The notes under the pieces were generated by a model that saw nothing but the letters and a program-made list of their open reading frames with translations, searched no databases and was not told the DNA's origin. The translations under genes and the position numbers were made by a program. A stretch of 64,000 nucleotides of DNA from Clostridia bacterium (GTDB taxonomy: Bacteria; Bacillota; Clostridia; Oscillospirales; CAG-272): positions 1 to 64,000 of the forward strand of contig JAGASL010000025.1 of assembly GCA_017621755.1 (NCBI GenBank). The letters run 5' to 3'. Below, in pieces: positions 38,778-48,077 of the stretch; positions within the stretch are counted from its first letter, which is position 1, and each line of letters starts with the position of its first letter.

Positions 38778-41285
38778 ATGAAAAGAATTCAAAAGATCCT
38801 GCTTGCCTGCCTGTGCGCCGTGGCGCTTTGCCTTACGCTTGCCGCCTGTGCCAAGCCTCGCCTGAACCACGAGGCAAAGCCAGAGGAGCCGGACGTTGTA
38901 TTGACTAAAATAACGGTAGGGGATATCACCTATCAGGATCTTGGCGATCAGCTGCATGTATATGCCTACTCAGGCGAAGAGGCGGCGCTGGTCATTCCCG
39001 CAACGGTAGAGGTCGTGCGTGAGGCGGGGAAGGAGACGCTACCCGTTACCGGCCTGGCTTCTTATGCGCTTGCCGATTGCGGCGGCCTGGTATCCGTCAC
39101 GCTTCCGTCCTCTGTCAAAGAGATTGGCAGCGATGCCTTCTCCGGCTGTACGGCGCTGCAGGAGGTAAGCGGCCTTTCCTCTGTCACCAAGCTTGGCGAC
39201 CGTGCCTTTGCCGGCTGCACCTCGCTTCGCAGCTTTACCGTTCCCGCCTCGATCGGCAGCCTGCCGCGCAGCATGTTTTACGGCTGCACGGCGCTTGAAA
39301 CGGTAGAGATCGAAAGTGGCATTGTCGCCATTGGCCGCGATGCCTTTGAAAAATGTACCGCGCTGACCGAGGTGAGCATTCCCGATAGTGTAAAAAGCAT
39401 CAGCAAATTTGCTTTTCATCAATGCACGTCGCTCCGGTCATTGACCCTGCCCGCGGGCCTGACGGTGCTGGATAGCAGTCTTTTTGAGGGCTGCTCCGCT
39501 TTGACCTCTATTCACGTTCCCACCACGGTCAGCGTGATTCGTGACCGTGTGTTTGCGGGGTGTACCGCCTTGGCCGATATTGCTTTTTCTGAAGAGACCC
39601 AAGAGATCGACGGTACGGCCTTGACCGATACCCTGTGGTACTATCGGCAGCCTGATGGTGCCGTATATGCCGGCGCGGTGCTTTATCGCTATAAGGGCGT
39701 GCCTGCCGAGCTGACAGACGTTGCTGTAAAGGATGGCACCGTTTCTATTTCGGATAGTGCCTTTTACGGTCTTTCCAACATTCGCTCCATCACTCTGCCC
39801 GAGGGGCTGTTGACGATCGGGCGCGATGCCTTCCGTGAATGCAGCGCGCTTGAAGCGCTCGCGCTCCCCTCTACGGTAAGGGAGATCGGCGTTTCCGCCT
39901 TCCGCTCCTGTGCGGTGCTGACCAGCGTTAGCCTACCGTCTGCCTTGCGCGTGGTGCCAAACTATGCCTTTGCTGCCTGCCCGGCGCTTGAGCAGATCAC
40001 CATTCCAAATGGCGTTCAAACGGTAGACAGTTATGCGTTTTATCAGTGCACCGCGCTACGCAGCGCCTTTCTGCCGGAAAGCGTAAGCACGGTCAATGCT
40101 TATGCCTTTAGCGGCTGCACTGCCTTGGCTGAGGCCTATTTGCCCGCATCGGTCACCACCATTGCCGACCGCGCCTTTTATCAGTGCCCCCGCTTGATTA
40201 TCTACGCTGCGATCAACGAAAAGCCGAATGGATGGGCCACCCGTTGGACAGATGCGATCGAGGATGCCATCTATTACGGTTATTCACGCGAGGAGCTACT
40301 TTCTCACGGCTCCTTCCGTTACGTGCTGTATCGGATAGATGAAGCGACCACCTACGCCATGATCACCCGTTACTACGGTAGTGAGACAAAGGTGACCATT
40401 CCTTCCAAGATCGGTGACTATGAGGTGGGTATGATCGGTGCCCGCGCGTTTTCGAACAATACCACCCTGCGCAGTATGACCGTGCCTTCCTCTGTTCGTA
40501 TGGTGTTTGCCTACGCCTTTGAGGGATGCTCTTCGCTTGAAGAATTGAATTTGGCCTACGGCGTGGCCTACCTTGGCTCCTACGCCTTCCGAAATTGCGA
40601 TTCGCTGACCACGGTCACGCTGCCGGAAAGCATGACCTACCTGTACGAGGGCGTTTTTTCTGGCTGTGACAAGCTGGAAACGGTTTCCGTACCACGTAAT
40701 GTGGCCGCCCTTCCTGACGGTGCGTTCTCCGGCTGTGTGGCGCTGAAAAACGTGCAGCTTGGCGCCGGGATCGAAAGCATTGGCGAGGGCGCCTTTGCCG
40801 GCTGTGTGAAGCTGGCTACGCTTACCATTCCCACCAGTGTGACCTATATCGGTAACCAGGCCTTTTACAGCTGCTTAGCGCTGCAAAGCGTCTCTTTCCC
40901 TAAATACGTAACGGTGATCGGGGAATACGCCTTCTTTGGCTGCATCAGCCTCAAGGAGGTGAAGTTTGCTACCGCCAACACGGTATCGGAGATCGGTGCC
41001 TATGCCTTTGCCGGCTGCTTGACGCTGAAGGAGATCAGCCTGCCGAACAAGCTAACGACCTTGAAAGAGGGAACCTTTGAAAACTGCATTGCGCTGCAGT
41101 CGGTCAGCCTACCGCGTGCCCTGACCGCGATCGAAACACACGCGTTTTATTCCTGCAGCAAGTTAGAGAAGGTAATCTATCGTGGCACGATGGCAGAATT
41201 TGCCGCCATTAGCCTGGTATCCTCCGGCAACGGCGTGTTAGAAACGATTGAAATGGTGTACCGCGGAGAAGAAGCCGCCTCGTAA
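38778..41285 (+). CDS. BspA-type leucine-rich-repeat lipoprotein
   Basis: 835 residues. A lipoprotein signal ends in LTLAAC, so Cys24 is lipidated. The mature protein is almost entirely BspA/LRR_5 repeats of about 23 residues, with the pattern xLxxVxLPxSVxxIGxxAFxGCxxL, from residue 90 to the end. A non-repeat spacer with WYYRQPDGAVYAGAVLYRYKG lies near 290, and another with WATRWTDAIEDAIYYGY near 490. The repeats divide it into three solenoids. BspA proteins mediate adhesion to host or to other bacteria. Translation start follows CGGAGTG. The gene has its own promoter. Confidence 0.93.
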   Translation: MKRIQKILLACLCAVALCLTLAACAKPRLNHEAKPEEPDVVLTKITVGDITYQDLGDQLHVYAYSGEEAALVIPATVEVVREAGKETLPVTGLASYALADCGGLVSVTLPSSVKEIGSDAFSGCTALQEVSGLSSVTKLGDRAFAGCTSLRSFTVPASIGSLPRSMFYGCTALETVEIESGIVAIGRDAFEKCTALTEVSIPDSVKSISKFAFHQCTSLRSLTLPAGLTVLDSSLFEGCSALTSIHVPTTVSVIRDRVFAGCTALADIAFSEETQEIDGTALTDTLWYYRQPDGAVYAGAVLYRYKGVPAELTDVAVKDGTVSISDSAFYGLSNIRSITLPEGLLTIGRDAFRECSALEALALPSTVREIGVSAFRSCAVLTSVSLPSALRVVPNYAFAACPALEQITIPNGVQTVDSYAFYQCTALRSAFLPESVSTVNAYAFSGCTALAEAYLPASVTTIADRAFYQCPRLIIYAAINEKPNGWATRWTDAIEDAIYYGYSREELLSHGSFRYVLYRIDEATTYAMITRYYGSETKVTIPSKIGDYEVGMIGARAFSNNTTLRSMTVPSSVRMVFAYAFEGCSSLEELNLAYGVAYLGSYAFRNCDSLTTVTLPESMTYLYEGVFSGCDKLETVSVPRNVAALPDGAFSGCVALKNVQLGAGIESIGEGAFAGCVKLATLTIPTSVTYIGNQAFYSCLALQSVSFPKYVTVIGEYAFFGCISLKEVKFATANTVSEIGAYAFAGCLTLKEISLPNKLTTLKEGTFENCIALQSVSLPRALTAIETHAFYSCSKLEKVIYRGTMAEFAAISLVSSGNGVLETIEMVYRGEEAAS

Positions 41286-41306
41286 ATACAATCGAAGGAG
41301 ACAACT

Positions 41307-42551
41307 ATGGAAAAGCAATTGTTTGGGAATGCGATCGTTGGGCAATCCGGCGGTCCTACCGCCGCCATCAACGCCACGCTTGCCGGCGTGATCGAGGGTG
41401 TTTTTGCCGCGCAGGCCGAAAAAAGGATTGGCAAGCTGTACGGCATGCAAAACGGGATGGAGGGGCTGCTTGCTGAGCGCCTCATCGATTTAGACGAGGC
41501 CTTTGCCGACCGTGATAGGCTGCAGCTGCTGAAGAATACGCCGGCATCCGCCCTGGGCTCTTGCCGCAAAAAGCTGCCGCTGCCGGAAAAGGACCCGGCC
41601 ACGTATGCCGAGATCCTGCGCATCTTCCGCAAATTTGATATTCGTTATTTCTTTTACATCGGTGGCAACGATTCGATGGATGCTGTTGCAAAGCTGTCTG
41701 CCTATTTTCAGCAAAACGATTACGAGATCCGCATTATTGGTGTGCCGAAAACGATCGATAATGACCTGGTCATGACCGATCATACCCCCGGCTTTGGCTC
41801 TGCCGCCAAATATATCGCCACCACGGTGCAGGAGATTTTGCGTGACTGCGCGGTCTATACCGTTCGCGCCGTTACCATCGTTGAGATCATGGGGCGTGAT
41901 GCCGGCTGGCTGACAACGGCGGCCGCGCTGCCCGGCGCCCTGACCGGGATCGGGGTGGATTATCTTTATCTGCCCGAGCGTGACTTTGATCAAAAGGCTT
42001 TTCTTGCCGATATTGCCGCCGCCTTTGAGCGGCACCCCAACGTTGTGATCGCCGTGTCTGAGGGGCTTCGTGATGCCGATGGGCATTACGTAGGCGAGGG
42101 CACGCAAAGCGGCGTAGCCGATGCCTTTGGCCACCGCTACCTGGCCGGAACGGGCAAGGCGCTTGAGCTGGCCGTGAAGGAGGCCTTTGGCTGCAAGGTG
42201 CGCTCTATCGAGTTGAATTTGCCGCAGCGCTGCGCGTCTCATCTAGCCTCTGCTACCGATATTGCTGAATCGGTTGCCGTTGGCAGCCATGCCGTATCCT
42301 TGGCGCTTGCGGGCGAGAGCGGCTGCATGGCCACCATCCTTCGTAAGGAGGGTGAGAGCTACGCTGCCACCTACGGCTCCTCACCCGTATCGCAGATCGC
42401 CAATGCCGTCAAGCACGTGCCGGACGAATTTATCAACGAGGCAGGGAACGGCGTGACCGAGGCCTGTGTGCAGTACCTGCGCCCCCTGATCGTGGGTGAG
42501 GTCGCACCGGCCTATGAAAACGGCCTGCCGGTGCATTGTATTTTGATGTAA
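41307..42551 (+). CDS. 6-phosphofructokinase, PPi-dependent type
   Basis: 414 residues. The phosphofructokinase fold shows GQSGGPTAAINATLAG at the start, GGNDSMDA (Asp122 in GGxDS), PKTIDNDL (Lys148), TDHTPGFGSAAKY, and EIMGRDAGWLT. In ATP-using enzymes the first two read GGDGS and PGTIDND; the Asp and Lys found here are the marks of pyrophosphate-using phosphofructokinases. It would make fructose-1,6-bisphosphate reversibly and save ATP, as is common in anaerobes. AAGGAG lies before the ATG, 21 bases after the LRR gene. The terminator follows directly. Confidence 0.92.
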   Translation: MEKQLFGNAIVGQSGGPTAAINATLAGVIEGVFAAQAEKRIGKLYGMQNGMEGLLAERLIDLDEAFADRDRLQLLKNTPASALGSCRKKLPLPEKDPATYAEILRIFRKFDIRYFFYIGGNDSMDAVAKLSAYFQQNDYEIRIIGVPKTIDNDLVMTDHTPGFGSAAKYIATTVQEILRDCAVYTVRAVTIVEIMGRDAGWLTTAAALPGALTGIGVDYLYLPERDFDQKAFLADIAAAFERHPNVVIAVSEGLRDADGHYVGEGTQSGVADAFGHRYLAGTGKALELAVKEAFGCKVRSIELNLPQRCASHLASATDIAESVAVGSHAVSLALAGESGCMATILRKEGESYAATYGSSPVSQIANAVKHVPDEFINEAGNGVTEACVQYLRPLIVGEVAPAYENGLPVHCILM

Positions 42552-42595
42552 ACAGAAAGCCGAAGAAGCAATGCTTCTTCGGCTTTCTGTTTTTG
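42550..42595. terminator. Terminator between phosphofructokinase and transaldolase genes
   Basis: A 20-bp stem (42550-42569 with 42573-42592) with T-rich ends on both strands; serves both convergent genes. Confidence 0.85.
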
Positions 42596-43306
42596 TTATT
42601 CTGCAAGGCCGGAAAGCTTGATCCGTTCCTTCATGTAGCTGACGTCCTCGCCTTTTACGTTCTCCCAGTTCTTAGCAAACAGGGCCTCGGCCTTGGTCGT
42701 CAAAACGTGCTGCATCATGCCCTGAAGCAGGGGGTAACGGAGTGCCACCGCATCTGCACCGGAAACAAAGGCCTCGTTGACGTCTGCCGTGCTTTTCAGG
42801 CTGGCGGCTAAGATCTTCGGTGCATCCGGCATGTCCGCATAGCAGTTCTTGATCGAGCGGATGATACCACCCATGTCCATGCCGATCTCGGTTGCGCGGG
42901 TGATAAAGGGGCAGATCGCCTGCGCGCCTACCATGGCGGCTACGGCTGCCTGGGAAACAGAGAACAGGCAGGTTGCCACGCAAAGAATACCCTTTTCACG
43001 TAGCTTTTTAATGGCACGAAAGCCCTTTTCATCAGCAATGATCTTGCCGCGTACGCGGGGGGATTGCTCGTGCAGCTCCTCTACACGATAGGCGATCTCC
43101 TCAGCATCTCTGCCGTGAACCTGAATGTAAACGGGAATGTTTCTGCCATCGTCACTTGCCTTCAACAGGGCAGCGGTAATTTCGGGAAGGGTCATCTTGC
43201 CCTGATAGTACTGCTCAAAGCCCTGGGGGTTGGTCAGAATGCCGGTAACACCCAGCTCTGTGCAAATTCTTACGTCCTCCAGTGAGCCTGCGCCATAGAT
43301 TTCCAT
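42596..43306 (-). CDS. Transaldolase/fructose-6-phosphate aldolase-family protein
   Basis: 236 residues, the size of the short transaldolases (TalC/FSA group). The start ATG at 43306 is eight bases after GGAGG. Family marks are EIYGAGSLEDVRICTELGVTGILTNP, YIQVHGRDAEEI, the strand VRGKIIADEKGFRAIKKL whose GKI lysine aligns with the Schiff-base lysine, then ATCLFSVSQAAVAAMVGAQAICPFITR. Motif details differ from true FSA (for example the missing KIPxT). It is last in an operon with a PfkB kinase and an iron alcohol dehydrogenase, so it probably cleaves the phosphorylated sugar made there. Confidence 0.85.
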   Translation of the reverse strand: MEIYGAGSLEDVRICTELGVTGILTNPQGFEQYYQGKMTLPEITAALLKASDDGRNIPVYIQVHGRDAEEIAYRVEELHEQSPRVRGKIIADEKGFRAIKKLREKGILCVATCLFSVSQAAVAAMVGAQAICPFITRATEIGMDMGGIIRSIKNCYADMPDAPKILAASLKSTADVNEAFVSGADAVALRYPLLQGMMQHVLTTKAEALFAKNWENVKGEDVSYMKERIKLSGLAE

Positions 43307-43330
43307 ATTGTATTCCTCCAAATATAATGA

Positions 43331-44548
43331 TTATTGATTGGTTCTTCCATTGTACATCATCTCTACAAGGGTAATAAGGTCGCCTTCTTCTACCTGGCGG
43401 GGGTTCTTGGCACGGTAATAGTCGGCATACAGTGTGTGGGCAAAGGCGGGGATATCTGCTTCGTTATAGCCAAGCTCGGCAAGCGTTGCGGGGGAACCTA
43501 CTGCCTTTACCAGTGCTAAAAACGCCGCAGGTACCTCGCTCGCTGTGCGCGGTGTGGCAATGCCGCTGCGCGTAATGGCCGGGATAAAGCCCTCAAGCAG
43601 TGCTTTAATGCTATCCATGTTCATTGCCAGCGTATAGGGAAGCGTCAAGCCGCAGCCAAGGCCGTGGGGCATGTTTTTAGAAAGGGTCAGAATGTAGGAT
43701 GCGCTGTGTGCGTAAAGGCCGCCACCCAATGTGTAGGCCATCATGCCCAGCACCGAGGCGTATGCCATCTTGGTGCGGGCATATAGATCCGTGCCGTCCT
43801 TTACGGCGGCCGGTAAGGCCTCAAATGCCAGCTCGACTGCCTGAACAGCCAGGGCCTTGGCAAACGGGTTAGCACAGCCGCAGGCGCCCTCTACGGCGTG
43901 GGTCAGGGCATCTAATCCCGTGAATGCCGTTACCTTAGGCGGCATGGTAGCCGTCATCAGCGGGTCAACCAGCGCTATGTCGGCAATGGCCTCGGGCGAA
44001 CTGATAAACAGCTTTTTGCCATTGTGGCTTGCCACGGCGTAGGGGCTTACCTCGCTGCCCGTGCCGGAGGTGGTCGGTAGCAGGATCAGCGGCACGTGGC
44101 GGTGAAAGGCGACCTTGCCCGTCATGATATCGGCGGCAGAGGCGTTTTCCGTCAGCATGCATGCCGTTACCTTGGCCGTATCCAGCGAGCTGCCGCCGCC
44201 AATGCCAAGCACGGCATCGGCGCCAAAGTCGCGTGCGGCTCGGCCGGCAGCATCTAAATCAGCGGTGTGCGGCTCAGGCGCGATATCTGAAAAGATGCAA
44301 TAGGCGATCTGCTGCTCATCAAGTGCCTTGGTAAGTGGGGAAAGCATATCTAACTGCAGCAGGATCTTATCGGCTATGATGGCAAGGCGGCTTGCGCCAA
44401 GACTCTTGGCGTAGCCACCGGCCTGCGTAGCACAGCCACAGGCAATGACCGTGCCGCGGCTTGCTTCACACGCACCGGGGAAGCGAAGCGTGGCGGGTAC
44501 CCTTAGCCCCTCGGGCGTTTTTTCTAACAAATCGTCATAGATCGACAT
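43331..44548 (-). CDS. Iron-containing alcohol dehydrogenase
   Basis: 405 residues, slightly longer than the usual 380. The NAD-binding GIGGGSSLDTAK and PTTSGTGSEVSPYAV segments are clear. The metal-binding site is formed by TGLDALTHAVEG and two later histidines, in LYAHSASY and NMPHG, as in lactaldehyde reductase FucO and glycerol dehydrogenase relatives. The ATG follows the kinase stop with no gap, and GGAGGAGG lies within the kinase end. It would oxidise or reduce a short sugar or aldehyde produced in the same operon. Confidence 0.9.
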   Translation of the reverse strand: MSIYDDLLEKTPEGLRVPATLRFPGACEASRGTVIACGCATQAGGYAKSLGASRLAIIADKILLQLDMLSPLTKALDEQQIAYCIFSDIAPEPHTADLDAAGRAARDFGADAVLGIGGGSSLDTAKVTACMLTENASAADIMTGKVAFHRHVPLILLPTTSGTGSEVSPYAVASHNGKKLFISSPEAIADIALVDPLMTATMPPKVTAFTGLDALTHAVEGACGCANPFAKALAVQAVELAFEALPAAVKDGTDLYARTKMAYASVLGMMAYTLGGGLYAHSASYILTLSKNMPHGLGCGLTLPYTLAMNMDSIKALLEGFIPAITRSGIATPRTASEVPAAFLALVKAVGSPATLAELGYNEADIPAFAHTLYADYYRAKNPRQVEEGDLITLVEMMYNGRTNQ

Positions 44549-45490
44549 TTATTCCTCCTCCATGACATGGCGCAGCACTATCCCGTCTGCCATGCCGCTT
44601 CTTGCGCCGTAAGCGGTGCAATTGATGCCGCCGCAAACCGTACCGCACCGAACGGCCTCGGCTAAGTCCATGCCACAAACCAGCCCGTATACCAGGCCGC
44701 CGTGAAAGGCATCCCCTGCGCCAACGGTGTCTACCACCGTGACCGCATGCGCCGGTACGTTTTTAGCGCCGGTCTCGTCCTCACAGTAATAGGCCCCCTC
44801 GCCACCGGCGGAAACGATGCAGGGCTTGCGATAGATGGCGTACATATGATCTGCCAGCGTAGCGGCCGTCATGCTGGGGTATATCGTGGTCATAGAGACC
44901 ACATTAGGGATCAAGATATCACACAGCCGGCACACCGTATCAAATTCATCAGGTGTGAAGCCGCATTGGCGAACCGGGTCAAGATCCACGTCTATATAAA
45001 TGGTAGCGCCCTTGGCACGTACGGCGCGTGCAAAGGCGATAACCTGCGCCGGGGGGACCTCGCCGATTTCGATCATCACGTGGTCCTCTGCCGTGATCGG
45101 GGTGGTCAGCGCAAAAATATCCTTCTCGGTCAGGCTTGCCAGGCTGTTGGGCAGCAAAAAGCCGCCACGGCGGCGCATTTCCTCACCGGTGTATACAGCC
45201 AGATTGAAGGGGGAAGGGTACTCGTCTGTCCTGACTACGTGTGAGCAATCGATCCCCTCCTCGCGCAGCAGCGCGGTGATCATGCTGCCGACCACGTCAT
45301 TCCCCAGCTTGCCAAGAAAGGCAGTAGAAAGGCCAAGACGGGAAGCCTGTGTTAGGAAGTTGGCAACGGCACCGCCACCCAGCGCACGGCAGGTTTGCGC
45401 CAGTAGCTTGTCCTTGTATAGATCGCCGTAATCGGCCGTTTTGATGCGGAAGTCGACAGTGGCGCTTCCAAACCCATATATGATCGACAT
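44549..45490 (-). CDS. PfkB-family sugar kinase
   Basis: 313 residues. The ribokinase-fold signatures are GGGAVANFLTQASRLGLSTAFLGKLGNDVVG and the C-terminal VDTVGAGDAFHGGLVYGL, which contains the catalytic Asp and anion hole. The middle has IYIDVDLDPVRQCGF and GEGAYYCEDETG. PfkB enzymes phosphorylate sugars or nucleosides at a hydroxymethyl group; a specific sugar cannot be named. The ATG is preceded by AGAGGG. It is first of three genes with an iron alcohol dehydrogenase and a transaldolase-family protein. Confidence 0.9.
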   Translation of the reverse strand: MSIIYGFGSATVDFRIKTADYGDLYKDKLLAQTCRALGGGAVANFLTQASRLGLSTAFLGKLGNDVVGSMITALLREEGIDCSHVVRTDEYPSPFNLAVYTGEEMRRRGGFLLPNSLASLTEKDIFALTTPITAEDHVMIEIGEVPPAQVIAFARAVRAKGATIYIDVDLDPVRQCGFTPDEFDTVCRLCDILIPNVVSMTTIYPSMTAATLADHMYAIYRKPCIVSAGGEGAYYCEDETGAKNVPAHAVTVVDTVGAGDAFHGGLVYGLVCGMDLAEAVRCGTVCGGINCTAYGARSGMADGIVLRHVMEEE

Positions 45491-45584
45491 AATCCCTCTT
45501 ATATATAATTGATGCTATTATTTTAACACGATAGGGGAAGGGGTATCAATATCCTGAACTGACGGATAAATGTCATTTTCAGAC

Positions 45585-45614
45585 AAAAAGGCGCTGCAGA
45601 AATTCTGCAGCGCC
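45585..45614 (-). terminator. Terminator of ftsZ
   Basis: Perfect 12-bp stem (45590-45601 with 45603-45614) with T tract on the minus strand, closing the cell-division cluster. Confidence 0.85.
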
Positions 45615-45630
45615 TTGCATGCTATGTAGA

Positions 45631-46800
45631 TCAGAACCTTCTCGGTGCGTTGTTGTTCTTCGACTTCTTCAGAATGCTCATGATATCGCTGAAGTCGGTG
45701 TCGCTGATCGTGGGATCCTCCGGCTCGGGCTTCTTCTTTACCGGTGCAACCTCGGCAATCGGCTCGTCATCCTTTTCCTCGGTCATCGGGGCAGGGGCGG
45801 GCTCAGCAACGGTCTCGCGTACGGGCATCTCAGCCGCGCGGTTGCTATCAAATCCAGTAGCGATGATGGTAACGCGCATCTCATCCTCCAGGGAAGGATC
45901 AAAGGCGGCACCCCAAATGATATTAGCATCCGGATGGGCCTCCTCTGCGATCATGGTAGAGGCCAGGTCGATGTCCTCTAACCCGATGTCAGGCGAGGCA
46001 GTAATGCTTACCAGAATACCGGTAGCACCTGCGATCGAGGTCTCCAGCAGGGGAGAGGAGATGGCAGCCTTAGCAGCCAGGGTAGCCTTGTCAGCACCGC
46101 TGGCAGAGCCAACGCCCATGTGTGCGTAGCCGGCATCCTTCATGATCGAGGTAACGTCTGCAAAGTCAAGGTTAACGAAGCCGGGTACGTTGATCAGCTC
46201 GGAAACGCTCTGTACGCCGCGGCGAAGAACCTCGTCGGCGATCTCAAAGGCGTTAGCCAGCGTGATACGGGTGTCGGAAACCTGCTTCAGTCTCTCGTTC
46301 GGGATGATGATCAGGGAGTCAACGTACTCCTTCAGGGTATCGATACCCATCTCGGCCTGTACCATTCTCTTCTTGCCCTCAAAGGCGAAGGGCTTGGTTA
46401 CGATACCGATGGTCAAAATGCCCATTTCGTGGGCGATCTTAGCCACAACAGGGGCAGCACCGGTACCGGTACCGCCACCCATACCGGTGGTGATAAATAC
46501 CATGTCAGCGCCCTCGATGGCCTGGCGAATCTCTTCAATGTTCTCTTCGGCAGAGCGCTTGCCAACCTCAGGGTTAGCGCCGGCGCCGAAGCCGCTGGTG
46601 ATCTTTTCACCAATGATGAGCTTGGTGCTCGCATTTGAGGTGCGCAGCGCCTGAGAGTCGGTATTAACGGCAATGAATTCCACGCCGCGGATGTTGGTGG
46701 CGATCATGCGGTTTACGGCGTTATTACCGCCGCCGCCAACGCCAATGACCTTGATGTTGACACCACTGCCAAACAGATCGTCTTCAAACTGTACGTTCAT
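45631..46800 (-). CDS. ftsZ: Cell division GTPase FtsZ
   Basis: 389 residues. Tubulin-like GTPase that forms the division ring. The G-box is [15 protein letters not shown] (GGGTGTG at residues 108-114); the N-terminal [18 protein letters not shown] and the T7 loop [10 protein letters not shown] are present. A variable linker rich in Glu, Pro and Ala leads to a basic tail [15 protein letters not shown] that would bind FtsA- or SepF-type partners. FtsA and FtsQ genes are absent from this cluster. GCGAGGATAAAA lies before the ATG. A 132-base gap separates it from murG, with no gene in it. Confidence 0.97.
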   Translation of the reverse strand: MNVQFEDDLFGSGVNIKVIGVGGGGNNAVNRMIATNIRGVEFIAVNTDSQALRTSNASTKLIIGEKITSGFGAGANPEVGKRSAEENIEEIRQAIEGADMVFITTGMGGGTGTGAAPVVAKIAHEMGILTIGIVTKPFAFEGKKRMVQAEMGIDTLKEYVDSLIIIPNERLKQVSDTRITLANAFEIADEVLRRGVQSVSELINVPGFVNLDFADVTSIMKDAGYAHMGVGSASGADKATLAAKAAISSPLLETSIAGATGILVSITASPDIGLEDIDLASTMIAEEAHPDANIIWGAAFDPSLEDEMRVTIIATGFDSNRAAEMPVRETVAEPAPAPMTEEKDDEPIAEVAPVKKKPEPEDPTISDTDFSDIMSILKKSKNNNAPRRF

Positions 46801-46932
46801 TTTTTATCCTCGCTTCCGCTGTTTTTTTACGTCTCTTTTCGCGCCGCCGACAGCAGTCTGCGGCATATCTGAATATATAATACTAAAAAAACAAAATAAT
46901 TGCAACAGGGCAAGGATACTTTTAACAATTTG

Positions 46933-48060
46933 TTAACAATTTCGGTCTGCCTTTGTTTTTTCTGCGAGAAGAAGAATTTGTTGGTAGATTTTGGCATTTG
47001 CATCCGGCGTAGCGAATTTTTTGATCTTTTTTTGCATCGAAACCCGTTCTTTTTCGCTTTTTAATAGTGAAAATATCAAATTTTCGAGTTTATTTCTTGG
47101 CAGATTTTGCTCTTCGAGAAGGCAGGCAGCACCGTTGTTGACAAGAAGCTCGGCGTTTTTGCGCTGGTGGTCCCCCGCCACGTGGGGTGAGGGCACCAAA
47201 ATGGCGCACTTTCCACACAGGGCAAGCTCGGAAATGGTCATAGCGCCTGCTCGGCATACGATAATGTCAGCTGCCGACATATAAGTAGCCATTTTTGATA
47301 TATACGGCAGCAAAACGCAGCGGTCGCTTTTTTTCTCCCCCAGCACCTGGCGGCAGGCCTCATAATGCTTTTCGCCACATGCGTGCACGTGGTAAAGCTG
47401 CGGGTGCTGCGGCAGACTGCTTTTCATAAAATGCAGGGCGGCATCGTTTAGCGCCTCAGCCCCGCGCGAGCCACCAAAGGATAAGATCATAAAATCCTGC
47501 TCGCGCAGCTTAAGCTCTTGCCGGGCCACCGCGCGCGAAACGGAGGAAAAGCCCTGTCGCAATGGGTTGCCTACCTGCAAGGGGGAAACGCAATGTGCCG
47601 GTAGGGCATTTGCCGTTTCCTTAAAATTCAGCCATATGGCATCCATGTAGGGGGCCAATCGCCGCGTTGCTAAGCCTGGCACGGCATTGGATTCATGCAG
47701 CGCGGTGGGAATACCCATGCGTGCCGCCGCACGTAAAAGCGGCCAGCAGACGTAGCCGCCCGTGCCTATGACCAGCGAGGGGCAAAAATCGGTAATAATG
47801 CCGGCTGCCGCGCGCGGCGAGGTCAGCGCCAGCCAGGCTGCCTGTAGGTTCTTGAGCGAAAGGGAGCGCTGAAAGCCCTGGACTCGAACAGGAAAGAAGG
47901 AGTAACCGGCCTCCTTGACCAGCCTGCGCTCCATACCCTCCGGCGTGCCCACAAAGGCTATCTCGGCCTCCTTGCAATTCCTTTTGATCGTATCGGCAAT
48001 GGCAATGGCCGGGTTGATATGGCCCGCCGTGCCACCGCCTGTTAGTAATATGCGCATCAT
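46933..48060 (-). CDS. murG: MurG, UDP-GlcNAc:lipid-I GlcNAc transferase
   Basis: 375 residues from the ATG at 48060; the following in-frame ATG at 48057 is an alternative. It adds GlcNAc to lipid I at the inner membrane face to give lipid II. Motifs are RILLTGGGTAGHINPAIAIAD (glycine-rich loop 1), GTGGYVCWPLLRAAARMGIPTALHESNAVPGLATR, LSFGGSRGAEALN, and ICRAGAMTISELALCGKCAILVPSPHVAGDHQ with the UDP-GlcNAc-binding His. Its start lies 17 bases after ftsW. Confidence 0.96.
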   Translation of the reverse strand: MMRILLTGGGTAGHINPAIAIADTIKRNCKEAEIAFVGTPEGMERRLVKEAGYSFFPVRVQGFQRSLSLKNLQAAWLALTSPRAAAGIITDFCPSLVIGTGGYVCWPLLRAAARMGIPTALHESNAVPGLATRRLAPYMDAIWLNFKETANALPAHCVSPLQVGNPLRQGFSSVSRAVARQELKLREQDFMILSFGGSRGAEALNDAALHFMKSSLPQHPQLYHVHACGEKHYEACRQVLGEKKSDRCVLLPYISKMATYMSAADIIVCRAGAMTISELALCGKCAILVPSPHVAGDHQRKNAELLVNNGAACLLEEQNLPRNKLENLIFSLLKSEKERVSMQKKIKKFATPDANAKIYQQILLLAEKTKADRNC

Positions 48061-48077
48061 GACGGATTTTCCTTCAT

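Noticed and set aside
38900-41280. Regular repeats in this stretch as a CRISPR or tandem DNA repeat.
   Set aside because: They are degenerate 23-residue protein repeats of the BspA type, with varying DNA sequence.
42596-45490. Assigning the kinase-dehydrogenase-transaldolase operon to the sulfoquinovose transaldolase pathway.
   Set aside because: No sulfoquinovosidase, isomerase or sulfonate exporter is nearby; the family match alone is too weak.
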